A stretch of 64,000 bases of DNA. Source: Heterodera schachtii. Its lineage: Eukaryota; Nematoda; Chromadorea; Rhabditida; Heteroderidae. The position numbers and the translations under genes were made by a program. Of this stretch, positions 1 through 10,232 are shown one piece after another. Below the pieces are notes generated by a model, which was not told where the DNA came from, searched no databases, and saw nothing but the letters and a program-made list of their open reading frames with translations. The stretch spans positions 357,197 through 421,196 of the forward strand of contig SIJG01000023.1 of NCBI GenBank assembly GCA_023374025.1. The letters are read 5' to 3'. Every line of letters starts with the position of its first letter. The first letter of the stretch is position 1.

Positions 1-757
1 CGATGACGGTGCATGAACAATCGTGGAACGCCTTCCCGTACTGCAAAACGGAGCTGACCAACCCGGACTACATGAAGGACGACTTTCTGATCCGGATTGA
101 AACAATGCACTTGAGCGACCGCGGCACCACCAAAAACGTGACTCATCATCACCAATTGTTAATTATGCCACACTTTTCCGTTTTTCAGGCACTCGGTCTG
201 TCGAGGGATGTGCTGAACGAACGCAAAGTGGTGCGCATTGACATCGCCAACGACAACGAGCATCTGAGTGCAGCCGACATCCTTGACAACACCCGACCGT
301 CGACATTCCGCTCCGTGAACACAGGCCGTGGTCCGTTGGAGCAGCAGTGGCAGACCAACTGCGAGCCGGTGATGTGCGCCTACAAAGTGATCACCGTCAA
401 ATTCAAATGGCTCGGCTTGCAGACAATGGTGGAGTCCTACATCCAAAAAGTGAGTGCCAATGCGCGGGGCTAATCTTTCGGATTCGTCTAATTACAGCAA
501 TTTCCCCCCCCCCCTTTTAGCAGTACCCCCGCCTGTTGTGCAAGTTCAATCGCGAGTTGTTCTGCTGGATGGACCGCTGGCACGGACTGACGCTGGCGCA
601 AATTCGACTGATCGAAGAGGAGACACAGCGGGCATTGGATGAGGTAGGTCGGCTTCTGCTGCCACTGTCCATTCACTTCCCCCCTTTACTAATCGTTCAT
701 TTTGCTCAGATGCGCAAGACCGGCGACCCGCGGGGGATGACCGCCTCTGAACACTGA
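1..757 (+). CDS. Class I phosphatidylinositol transfer protein, C-terminal part (5' end outside window)
   Basis: Moves phosphatidylinositol and phosphatidylcholine between membranes in the cytosol. Exons are <1-137, 189-449, 521-643 and 710-757, all joined by GT-AG introns with continuous phase. Recognisable PITP-alpha/beta blocks are WNAFPYCKTELTNPDYMKDD, then FLIRIETMH, VMCAYKVITVKFKWLGLQT, LFCWMDRWHGLTLAQI and the closing EEETQRALDE followed by MRKTGDPRGMTASEH and a stop. The end matches the usual C-terminal helix of single-domain PITPs, so this is not an RdgB-type protein. The N-terminal lipid-binding half lies left of the window. A canonical AATAAA occurs near 981. A broken second copy of this 3' end lies at 4.2-4.6 kb. 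Confidence 0.93.
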
Positions 758-774
758 TGATGAACCGCGAGTGA

Positions 775-854
775 CGTGCCGATGACGCTGATCTATTTGC
801 TCATTATATTGTATCGTGCCGATGACGCTGATCTATTTGCTCATTATATTGTAT
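775..854 (+). repeat. Two tandem 40-bp units in the PITP 3' UTR
   Basis: A 40-bp unit starting CGTGCCGATGACGCTGATCT is repeated twice head to tail directly after the PITP stop codon. The same two units recur after the broken PITP copy (about 4587-4660), so the tandem repeat existed before the segment was duplicated. Confidence 0.9.
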
Positions 855-1759
855 ATAATATTTGTCACACCATTTGTCATTTCACCCCCATGCATTCCTT
901 TCGGCGCTTATTGTATACTGAACACACTCCCAATTTCCTCCTGATTAATATGTACATATGTATATGCTTATGTGACAGAAAATAAATATGTTCGCGATTT
1001 TAGAATGCATTTTTTAGTTAATATAGGCCATATAGGGCCTTGCAGTTTAATTCTTAAAAGCCTCATTGCAAAAAATTAAGGAAAGCGTACTGACGCTTAT
1101 GTGCCCTGGAAAAAAAATTAAGACGGATTTTGTAAGACTGACTAAAAAACGGAGTTTTTTACACGGAACAGGCGTAGTAAGTTTTCTGTGTATATGGGAC
1201 ACATACCCGGGCAGAAAACTGATGTTTTAAGGTTTTCATAAACATGTTTCCACGACTTGTCCCGTTAAGCCAACCTCTCACCAACCCTTGGACCCCTTCG
1301 AAAAATCCAATTTTGTAATTGCCGGGTTCTAAAATAAAAATATGTAGCAAGAAGAATTGTCATAATGATGACATTGCCGCGTTTATTCTTTCTTCCCGCC
1401 GAATTTGATTTTCTTAATTGTTTGTTTATGCCCTCCCTTTGTCTTGAATTCTCGAGCACAAACAAATCTACAAATTAGGAGAAAAATTAAGGATAATTTG
1501 CACTCATTTAGCTAATAGGTAATTATAATTTTAATGGCTCTTCTCGTCGAAAAAAAGAAAAAAATTTCCTCCACCGACCGCCGTCCTCTCATTTCTTCTG
1601 ACAAAATTGGTGAATATGAACGCGTTTTTTCGTTTGTGAAACCATTTGGAGGACAGCGAAGTGTTCTTTTGGCAAAGAAAATGAATAATCGCCGAATTTT
1701 GAGGAAAATGTGAGCCAAATTTTTTCAAAAAATTTATGAATTTTTTTTTAGTGTTTCAG

Positions 1760-3030
1760 CTGGGTTTGCAACGACCTCTGGATGGACATTTTCCCATTTT
1801 TTGATCGTCCTCAACTCGGTCTCAAATTGGCATTGCTTTCGCCCCGTTTTGATGCGTTGGTGGACAAACATTTCAATGAAGAATTGACAATTTGTTGCAA
1901 ATGCATAAAAATTGTCAAAAAAATTAGCCAAAAACAAAAAGGCCAATTCAAGCAGTGGCCAATGCCGAACCGTCCGCTGCCCAACAACATTCGCTTTAAC
2001 AACCTTCAGATTGAGTACAATTCAGAATTTCTACATAAACATCACTGATGGCTTTCGGAGGCACCAAAAATGTCGGAAATCAGAATTCCTAGGCCCAGAA
2101 AATGTCGGAAATCAGAATTCCTAGGCCCAGAAAATGTCGGAAATCAGAATTCCTAGGCCCAGAAATGTCGGAAATCGGAATTCCGTGCCGTCGCTGATAA
2201 CATGTCAAATCATTTAAAGATTTTAATTGTGAAAAAGTGGGAGCAAACCTCGCCCCCGCCCACCGAAAATTTTTATTACTAAATTTTTTCAAAATTTTCC
2301 AAAAAAAATTTTCTTGAAATTTTTCTTATAAAATGTTTTCTAAGGTTTTAGCAACATTCCCTTTTCAGGTACATCGATCACTCCACCATCACATTTCTCC
2401 GCTCAAATAAACCAATTTTTGACGGTGGCACCCATTTGCGTTTCTGTGTTCCTGCTGTACGCAATGGCGATGTGAAGCCGATTTGGGATGTTTTTGTCCG
2501 TGAAATTTGGCCCATTTTTGCGACAAACATTCACCATTTGGACTTTCGCAATGGCAATTTTCTCACCAATTTGGATTTCATCGTCTCTCCAACAATTCTC
2601 TCCGTTCTCAATCTGCTGGATCCAATTGATTCCATGTCTTGCGCAAATTATAATACATCAGCCGGAGCTTGTAAATGGGTCGACATCAAAGAGGTGTGCC
2701 GTACATTTTGCTCAAAAACACTGGCAATGATCGCGTGCGGCTTTGATTTGTGTTTAGGCATTTCTCCGTGCCACCAATTCGTCTGTCAGTTACAATATTC
2801 AATTCGTTGTTCGCGTGCCAAGACCACAAATTGTGCCATTTGAATTGGTGAACGAAGGAACCCAAGAAAAGCTGACATTGAGCAAAGAAGCGAAGAAGTT
2901 TAATTGGCTGTTGAAGCGATGCCCAATAATTGGAGAGACGGCGATTCAGCGGAAACACAACAATTCGGCGAAGGACGATTTGAACAATGTCTATTTTTAT
3001 TTGCGTGGTGCCAACAATTGCCTTGGGTGA
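1760..3030 (+). pseudogene. F-box-like protein of the cyst-nematode expanded family, frameshifted
   Basis: Exon 1 (about 1760-2014) encodes MDIFPFFDRPQLGLKLALLS followed by PRFDALVDKHF, the F-box-like start of a family I recall as very large in Globodera/Heterodera. It splices in phase across 2015-2368 into a second exon with YIDHSTITFLRSNKPIFD, GDVKPIWDVFVREIWPIFAT and SPTILSVLN. After about 2640 the family similarity changes frame at least twice: AFLRATNSSVSYNIQF is in another frame, then IVPFELVNEGTQEKLTLSKE and NWLLKRCPIIGETAIQ run to the stop at 3030. The middle KWLHTP block is damaged. Both ends being good and the middle broken suggests a recent pseudogene, or assembly indels. A substrate-adaptor role is family inference only. 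Confidence 0.65.
2062..2186 (+). repeat. About 3.5 copies of a 32-bp minisatellite in the F-box-like gene intron
   Basis: The unit AAATGTCGGAAATCAGAATT, followed by CCTAGGCCCAG, is repeated almost exactly inside intron 2015-2368. A related motif (GAAATGTCGGGAATTGG) fills a vezatin intron at 45.4-45.8 kb. Confidence 0.9.
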
Positions 3031-4175
3031 GCAGCCAAGCATTTGTGCCAAAAAAAAATTTGCAAATTAATTAAGGCCATTGTCGCCGCCAGCAGCAGCA
3101 AAGGGCCAAATCAAAGAAAATGCCGTTTCGTCTGATTGTGCCGAATGAAACAATTATATTTGAGGAATGAATGGTCGTCGATCTCACCAATTGGAAACTG
3201 ATTTGATGTCTCATTTTCTCTCATCAGAAATGCTCTCTCACTTTCATTTGTTGATTCTTTCGTTTTTATATTTATTCCTATTCCATGTGACGTTAGAATA
3301 GGAATTCTTCATGTTCTGATTATGGGTAGAAAAGTAATTAGCAACTTTTTGATGGAAATATGTTATCAAATCTGACCAAAATTTTCCAATTTCTTCTCCG
3401 CGTGGCGCCTGCCGCAAAAAAAAGTCGCCAATTTACGTGGCCGGCAGGCCCATTCGTAGCCCAGACTCCGCCAGAACACTTCGCAAAAATTTCTGGTTGT
3501 CCACAAAAAACTTAGTTGGGTAAAAATTCCGGGAACGGGAAAACGTAAATGAACGGGGCGGGATTCCCGTGTTTTTTTCACGTTCCCGTAAAAATCACGT
3601 CAGGCAAAAAAGACGTGAATTTCGTTGATGAGAATGCTTGCAAAAAGTGTGTACAAAAGGGAAGCACAGAAACAATCATTTGCCCTTTACGGACACAAGC
3701 GTCTGTCCCATTCTTCATTTTGTTCCCCTTTTAACTGCACTTCAGCAACAATGCTCATCAGAGAATAGTGAGTTGCTTTTCATCATCATCAGGGCTGCAA
3801 AAAACATGCAAATGCATATTTTTTTTCGGGATTTTTATTTGCATAATTTATGTGCATATTTTGGTCAGTGCATTTTTTTGCAGCCCGGATCATCATCATT
3901 CTTCTGACACCTCCTTAATTAATTGGTCGTCTTTTTTTCTCCAGAAAAGTGCCGGCTTTTCTGAGGACAATTATGCCAAGGGGTTCGACAATTTAAATTT
4001 TTCGTGTTTTAATACCTAAAAAGCGTTATTAAAAAATTATTTGCCTATTTTTGTGCCTATTTGCGGATTTTTTGTGCCTATGTATTTGATGCCTATTTTG
4101 CGATTTTTTTTTCTGCCTTTTTAGGTGCCTATTTTGCGATTTTTTGTTGCCTAAAAAAAGAATCCCAAATCATCA
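3031..4175. other. Intergenic; degenerate short repeats, no gene seen
   Basis: No reading frame here shows a recognisable domain or consistent splicing. From about 4037 to 4155 there is a loose tandem repeat built on TGCCTATTTTGCGATTTTTT. Confidence 0.6.
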
Positions 4176-4568
4176 TCATCACTAATTGATTGTTAATTAT
4201 GCCACAATTTTCCGTTCCGTTTTCTGGCACTCGGTCTGTCGAAGGACGTGAATCGTGAAAAGAGGGACATCGTGCTCACCGACATCGCCAACGACAACGA
4301 GTTTCTGAATGAAGCCGACATCCTTGACAACACCCGCCCGTCGACACTGCAAGTTCAATCGCGAGTTGTTCTGCTGGATGGACCGCTGGTACGGACTGAC
4401 GCAGGCGCAAATTCGTCGGTATGAGGAGCAGACACAGCGGGCATTGGATGAGGTAGGTCAGCTTCTGCTGCCACTGTCCATTCACTTCCCCGCCCTTTAC
4501 TAATCGTTCATTTTGCTCAGATGCGCAAGACCGGCGACCCGCGGGGGATGACCGCCTCTGAACACTGA
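4176..4568 (+). pseudogene. Broken partial copy of the PITP 3' end
   Basis: Sequence from the intron before PITP exon 2 through the last exon is repeated here. The acceptor that reads TTTTTCAG at 181-188 has become TTTTCTGG. The copy then jumps from ACACCCGCCCGTCGACA straight to CTGCAAGTTCAATCGCGAG, deleting the second half of exon 2, an intron and the start of exon 3. The terminal exon (MRKTGDPRGMTASEH), stop and 3' UTR tandem units are retained. It cannot encode a PITP. Confidence 0.9.
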
Positions 4569-4799
4569 TGATGAACCGCGAGACGTGCCGATGACGCTGA
4601 TCTATTTGCTCATTATATTGTATCGTGCCGATGACGCTGATCTATTTGCTCATTATATTATATATAATATTTGTCACACCATTTGTCATTTCACCCCCAT
4701 GCATTCCTTTCGGCACTTATTGTATACTGAACACACTCCCAATTTCCTCCTGATTGATATGTATGTGTTATGCTTATGTGGCAGAAAATAAATGTTCGA

Positions 4800-6200
4800 T
4801 ATTTTTTTATAAATGCAAATGATAGGCCAATTATACAGTGACTTGGTCTGCAGTTGAGCAGTTCTTAGCCATTTCTATTCATATATTTTGTCACTTGCTC
4901 TACGGCACATTTATTCTGAACAGCCGTCAGAGTAAGTGGTTTTCGCCCTTCTGTGACTTTTTTGATTTAAGGATAAATAAATTACATAAATAAATAATGT
5001 TTTTGGAACTAAGGAAAGAAATATCAAATTTTATTTGTTAGGTGAATTTGTATTCCGAACTTTCCGCAGAATTATGTATACCCCACGTAAAACATTGAAC
5101 AAAACTTTATGAATCCAGCTAAATGTCTTGCACATTGTGAAAAAAATAAAAAAATGAAATTCATTTGTCAGACAGCAGTTTGGGAAAAAACGAAAACAGG
5201 GTCGGGGTCACTTTGGCGCAGCCACTTACTTTGGCGCAGGTATTTTGGCGCGGCCATTTTGGCGCACGTTATAAATTGGCGTGCGCCAAAATGGCCGCGA
5301 ACACCAAAATTTAGGAAATTTGAAAATCCGAATTTTCTAACTTTCTTTTGAACAGTTTCGTCCCTTTCAAAAAATTTTCCTAGTTTTTGAAATTTCTTCA
5401 AATTTTGCATAGGCCAATATTTTGACCTCCTCTATCGAATCCCTGTTTATTTTTTGGAAGTTATGTTTTTAACTCGAGATCGGCTCTTCCATTTTTACAA
5501 GGGAAAATCCCCAAAAAATTTTAAGTTTTGCAAAGTTTTGGCGTTCTGATTACTAAATAAATAATAAACTTATTTGCACTGGGAGCCCAAAATTGACTCG
5601 CCGTGTAAACCATTTTTAGACTAAAAATCGAAAAATTCTAATTTTCGACTTTGTTCGAATTCGGGTTTGAGATTCGAAATTGGTCGAAATGGATGCCGGA
5701 TTCGTGCTCAGCGCTTCAAAACACCCATAGAACGTGTTATAAGAATTTTCAGAAAAAAAAATTAAAGAAAAAATTTTCGGGACCAATGATCGACATGATT
5801 GCCAATATGTTAACCTACTTTAAAAGCATTCCGAAGTTAAAATAGGTCAAAAAATCTTTAACTTCTTTGATTCGATCATGATTTGCAGATTTTTCCACCA
5901 AAAAAACAAGTTGAAGTAATAAAACGAGTTGGAACAATAAAAACGAGTTGAGTCAAAAACGAGTTGAAGGTCGTCCGTTTCTTCGTTTGTATTCATCGCC
6001 AGAAAAAAACTGAGGCGAACGAGCCTTTCAGCGACCCTGTTTTAAACATTTTGGTAAAATGAAAATTAAAAAAATCTTTTGAGATTGGATATTCAATTTC
6101 AATTTGGTGCCAAACCTACCTAATTGTAAATTGTATTTCATTTCGTTCCTCTTGAAATTGAGGAAATTGGAATTGTTTTGAAATGATTGACGAGGAAAAG
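4800..6200. other. Intergenic; palindrome and dispersed repeat, no gene
   Basis: Contains a 19-bp-arm palindrome (5250-5298) and, near 5640-5695, a copy of a dispersed element built on TTCGAATTC and GATTCGAAATTGGTCGAAAT. No supported coding region. Confidence 0.6.
5250..5298. repeat. Perfect palindrome, 19-bp arms, 11-bp loop
   Basis: GCGGCCATTTTGGCGCACG at 5250-5268 is exactly complementary to 5280-5298. Loose copies of TTTGGCGCAG precede it (about 5209-5245). Confidence 0.9.
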
Positions 6201-6208
6201 CCATTTTA

Positions 6209-7066
6209 GGAAAAAATGATTCGAATCCGCAACAACAGTCTGTGCAGCAATTGTCGTCCGACGCTTCGCCCCAACCGCAACAAAACGGCGGCGGAGATTC
6301 GGCGGACAAAATTGGGCCGGACCAAATGCGTTTGTTGAACGCACAGATCGCCGCCTATAAAATGTTGGCACGCAATGAGCCGGTCCCTCGTGCATTGCTC
6401 AGAGAGGTTCGTACAGTCCCAAATCATTCATCGTCGGATTGGCACAGTGCCAATTTTGCGGATTTTGAAACCGCAATTTCTCCGATTTTGAAGTCCCCTT
6501 CATTTTGAATGGTTTTTATACAATTAACCGGCTAAACTTTGGTGCACTTATATTGCCGGATTGAATTACATCTTGGTTTTGGTTTTCCGGGTGATTTATC
6601 ACGAAATTTGGCTCTAATTTTCTCCGATTTACCATTCGGAATTGATTGAAGAACGTCATATTAATGTTGGAGATCCAAAAACCATCGGAAACACTGTAAA
6701 TAATTTTTTTGTTCCTTTCATTTTAACCCAATTTTCTCATGTTTTAATGGTACTCAATCTTCACAACAAAACTTCGAATGATAAGTGTATAAAAAGCGAT
6801 GGAAAGTCCTATTTTTGCACTTTTTAACCAAATTATACATATTTTGCCTTTTTTTGCATAGGTCAGCGACCGGAAAACGGGACGACACATTGCCTCTGCC
6901 TTATGAGTATCCGTACGAATTGCCGGACGGGCGCAAATTGCCGTACGATTTGTCCAAAATTTTGCTGATCCACCAGCAGCGGACAAACACACGGACAACG
7001 GACATTCCGACACCGCCCGGCATTGACCCGGAAGTTGTACTGCGCGAACGCGAGAACCGGTGCTGT
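6209..7066 (+). pseudogene. BRG1/SWSN-4-like SWI/SNF ATPase fragment (QLQ region and following linker)
   Basis: The exon at about 6209-6406 encodes a Q-rich stretch and the QLQ motif MRLLNAQIAAYKMLARNEPV. The exon at about 6863-7066 encodes [20 protein letters not shown] and [14 protein letters not shown], which align in order to the region between QLQ and HSA in BRG1/BRM and C. elegans SWSN-4. After ERENR the expected HSA domain, helicase lobes and bromodomain do not follow. With the out-of-order ATPase exons at 7.78-8.2 kb this is best read as remnants of a chromatin-remodeller gene copy. A very distant continuation of a real gene cannot be excluded, but nothing in the window supports it. 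Confidence 0.72.
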
Positions 7067-7310
7067 TTCATTTTCCGACAAAACGCTTTTTTGAATTACA
7101 AAATAGACAAAAAAGTTTTATAATTTTTGTCAAACTCTACTAAACAAAAGTTATTACGATTTTTTGTCGAAGCAAACATGTCAGTGAATATTTTTCGACG
7201 TTTCAATTTTTTGCATTTTTCAAACGAATTTTCTATGTTTCTGGATGTTTACATATCATAGACATGGCTTAACCACCCAACAAAATTTTTTACGGGGTTT
7301 GGTACCAAGA

Positions 7311-7726
7311 AAATTCGGCTCTATTCCAGTTTACGCGTCCAATGAGTGACCACCCTCACTATTTTAGGTCATAACATTTTTCTTACTTGGTCAATCCATG
7401 CATTCTTGGTATCATTCGAAAGCTTAAAGTTTAGGGAATTTTTTGTATAGCAAAATTCTCGGATAAAGGCAATAGACAAAAAATTATTTTTGAATATACG
7501 CGAAAAATTATGAATTTAGGGTTTTCTCATTGCAATTTTTTTCTTAATAAAGTATTGGTTCTTTCTTGTTTTTATAAATTCCCTAAACTTTAAGCTTTTG
7601 AATGATACCAAGAATGTTTGGAATAACCAAGTATGAAAAAAGTTATGACCTAAAATAGTGAGGGTGGTCACTCATTGGACGCGTAAACATTGATTGGACG
7701 CTTAAACTGGAATAGAGCCGAAAATT
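7311..7726. mobile_element. Palindromic MITE-like element
   Basis: About 415 bp. The left end GGCTCTATTCCAGTTTA and the following GTGACCACCCTCACTATTTT are found inverted at the right end (7620-7722), with arms longer than 100 bp. The right arm carries an extra ATTGATTGGACGCTTAAAC segment. The inner arm contains the motif GATACCAAGAATGTTT shared with elements at 29.9-30.3 kb and 33.06 kb. No open reading frame inside. Confidence 0.75.
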
Positions 7727-7779
7727 CCGCAACCGGTTACATTTCTGACTGGTATTTATCCCGAATTTCTCTATTTTTA

Positions 7780-8215
7780 GCAAACCAGCGGTCGTACCCT
7801 GATGAACACGGTGGTCCACTTGCGCAAGCTGTGCATCATGGTATTTTTTTCCCGTTTAGATTTTTTCATTTCCTCCTCTTGGGCTAATGTTTTTTTTGCT
7901 TTTATTACATACAAAATTACATTTTGGTTTGCAAGTGTTGGCTTTAATTTTGCTTTTTTCAATTCATTTATTATATATACCTTTTTCCAATTCCTCCCAA
8001 TATTTTTTGCAATTTTTCTGTACAAAATGCCATTTAAATTTGTAATTAATGTTTGCCATGTTTAATCCCTTCCTTTGTTGTTCAGGTGGAGTCCCAGTTG
8101 CCGGAGAAGACGGAGTACGTGATCAAATGTGACATGAGTGCGCTGCAACGCTCTCCTCTACAAACACTTGCAGAAGGGACTGCTCATTGACAGCAAACAT
8201 GTCAGTGAACAATGA
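7780..8215 (+). pseudogene. BRG1/SWSN-4-like ATPase exons, out of order and frameshifted
   Basis: 7783-7840 encodes GRTLMNTVVHLRKLC, matching the TLMNTIMQLRKICNHP block of BRG1. The next exon-like piece (8088-8200) encodes [20 protein letters not shown] followed by QR. In real SWI/SNF ATPases that block precedes the first one. Within the second piece a one-base shift separates ALQR from [15 protein letters not shown]. Order reversal plus frameshift means decayed remnants, perhaps of two tandem copies. Confidence 0.75.
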
Positions 8216-8488
8216 TGTGAATTTTTCGATTTAATTACGCATTTTAATACGAATTTTTTGATCATTTGTTGACGGGGTCATACCATTGGCTTCGCTAAAC
8301 CCCCACCCAAAATTTGACACCCCGACTGATATGTCAAGTCACATGAGACTTAATTGTTTGTGTACGATGCTGAAGGGTACAATGGCAACATTTCCCTTAA
8401 GGGCACTGATGGGCGTATCAGTTGGACAAAAATTAGGGCGCGACACAGACGAGGATGTCTGATCCGATGTTATCGTGATTATTTCTAG

Positions 8489-8629
8489 GTACTTTCCTGT
8501 CATCCCACCGTCCCTAATTAAAAAAATTTCTTTGTTTTGACATCAGATTGGTGATTGGTTGCACAAACTATTTGTTAGTTTGATTGTTTTTTAGGAAAAT
8601 AACTGGGGAGTGGCATAACAGGAAAGTAC
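8489..8629. mobile_element. Small inverted-terminal-repeat element (possible MITE)
   Basis: GTACTTTCCTGTCATCCCAC at the left is mirrored by GTGGCATAACAGGAAAGTAC at the right, with a few mismatches, around a 100-bp AT-rich interior without coding capacity. Confidence 0.45.
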
Positions 8630-8675
8630 GTGTTTGTTTGGCATTTTCTTTTTGGATAAGGCCAATCTCATTGTA

Positions 8676-9504
8676 ACTTATAGTTCCCCATTTGTAACAT
8701 TGTTTCCTTGAGTGAAGCGATAACATACGCTCACGCAATGCGTGAGTGTTTTGAGAACCGATAAGTGCGATGTGAAACCGTTTGGCAAGTACAGTGAACT
8801 TTGACGGTTACTGCAAATGTTTCGTCAAGTAGTCGGTGAAGCCGAATCAACTCCGCGGTTGGTTTAATGTTCGACGTAGAAAGGTTGCAGGCGCACCACG
8901 CATAGCCAACATATTCATTTCCAAGACTGAACAAGAAAATACTTTTGTTTTTTTTTTCTTTTAAAGACCTCGTTTGTGAAATTCTTCCGCCCATGTATGA
9001 CAGTTGTTGTCGTTTAAATCATAAACTTTTGGGTCCATTCTGGTGTACACCTCCTTCAGGAGTTGAAATGGAAAGGACACATACTTTTTCCAAACTCATC
9101 GATTTGTTCACGGTACTTTCCCCACTTAAAATTTAGTTTTTTAACGTTTATCATATGAAGGAGAAAAGTCATACCGCTTGTGCTGCCCACTCGATGAGAA
9201 AAATAATGAATCAATTTCCCAATGTTTTTCAACATTTCTTCCGATTGTAATACAGGAACATTTTGCTTCGGTCCGAACAAGACGGCGGCGAAAGTGCGAT
9301 AGCGCGTTCAAAGGGCGTGGCATCTTTCATTTGGGCAACGTTTGATGTGGTGCCAATGACAAAAACATTCAGATTTTTTGTCGCAGATCAGAGAGTTCAT
9401 TGTACAGTTGGTTCTGATCCAACATCACATAACCGTTGATTTCGACGACGCATGGTTCCGCTTTGCTCACCGAACCTTAGTAGAATTATTACCAAAAAAT
9501 TCCA
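8676..9504 (-). repeat. Left arm of an 0.8-kb inverted duplication
   Basis: Near-identical reverse complement of 10233-11056. It carries an inverted copy of the partial AAA+ exon and of the downstream uncharacterised reading frame (for example MINVKKLNFKWGKYREQIDE on the minus strand). Small differences, such as loss of bases around the KSMC residues, break the frame in this arm. Confidence 0.92.
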
Positions 9505-9529
9505 GATCATTCCGCGTGAGTCGCTGTAG

Positions 9530-10197
9530 CACGTGACAGCTGTGGCTGAGTGCCGACAAATGGTTCGCGATTTGCTCGACAACGTGAGCAATGCAGTGAA
9601 GGCGGTGGTGTTTTATGGCGCACGAGGCGTTGGGAAATCAATGATGGCACGTGCATTTGCCAATGAAATGCGTTGGCATTTTGTTCCGTGCCATGTCATC
9701 GACCCGAAGCACCTGCTCTTGTCCACTTCACGATTGAAGGTGTCAATCGCCTTCCTTTTCAGTTGGTTTAATTTTGGAATTTTTTTGGTAACAATTCTAT
9801 TAAGGCTCGTTGATCAAAGCGGAGCCATGCGTCGTCGAGCTCAACGGTTATGAGGTGCTGGATGAGAACCAACTCCACAATGAACTCACATCTGCGACAG
9901 AAGAATCTGAAGCTTTTTGTCATTGGGACCACGTCAAACTTGGCGCAAATCGATGAATCTGCGCCTTTTGAGCGCGCGATCGCACTTTCGCCGCCGTCCC
10001 GTTCGGAGCGAATCCAATTGTTCCGGTATTGCAATCGGTAGAAGTGTTTCAAAAAATGGGAAATTGATTCATTATTGGATTATAGTGCGTTTTTGCATGG
10101 ACACAACGCGTCATTGGATGATGGGTCATTGGAGACATTGGCCGATCGGACGTGCAGACTCTCCGGACTTGGTACAATGGCATTGCATGTTAAAGTA
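9530..10197 (+). pseudogene. AAA+ ATPase remnant (Walker A to lid)
   Basis: About 9530-9737 encodes VVFYGARGVGKSMMARAFAN, a Walker A P-loop. A GT-AG intron follows (9738-9804). The next part holds EPCVVELNGYEVLDENQL (Walker-B-like strand), then in a shifted frame KLFVIGTTSNLAQID (sensor-1-like) and PFERAIALSPPSRSERIQLF (arginine-finger region). After a TAG comes a helical-lid-like stretch, DDGSLETLADRTCRLSGLG. At least one frameshift and one stop interrupt it. It resembles the AAA part of the M41-like gene at 28.4 kb, so both may derive from one FtsH-like or other AAA+ family; I cannot decide which. A second diverged tandem copy of its second exon begins at 10250. Confidence 0.65.
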
Positions 10198-10232
10198 ATA
10201 AATTTTTGCTCATACCAGTATTTAATTTTGGA

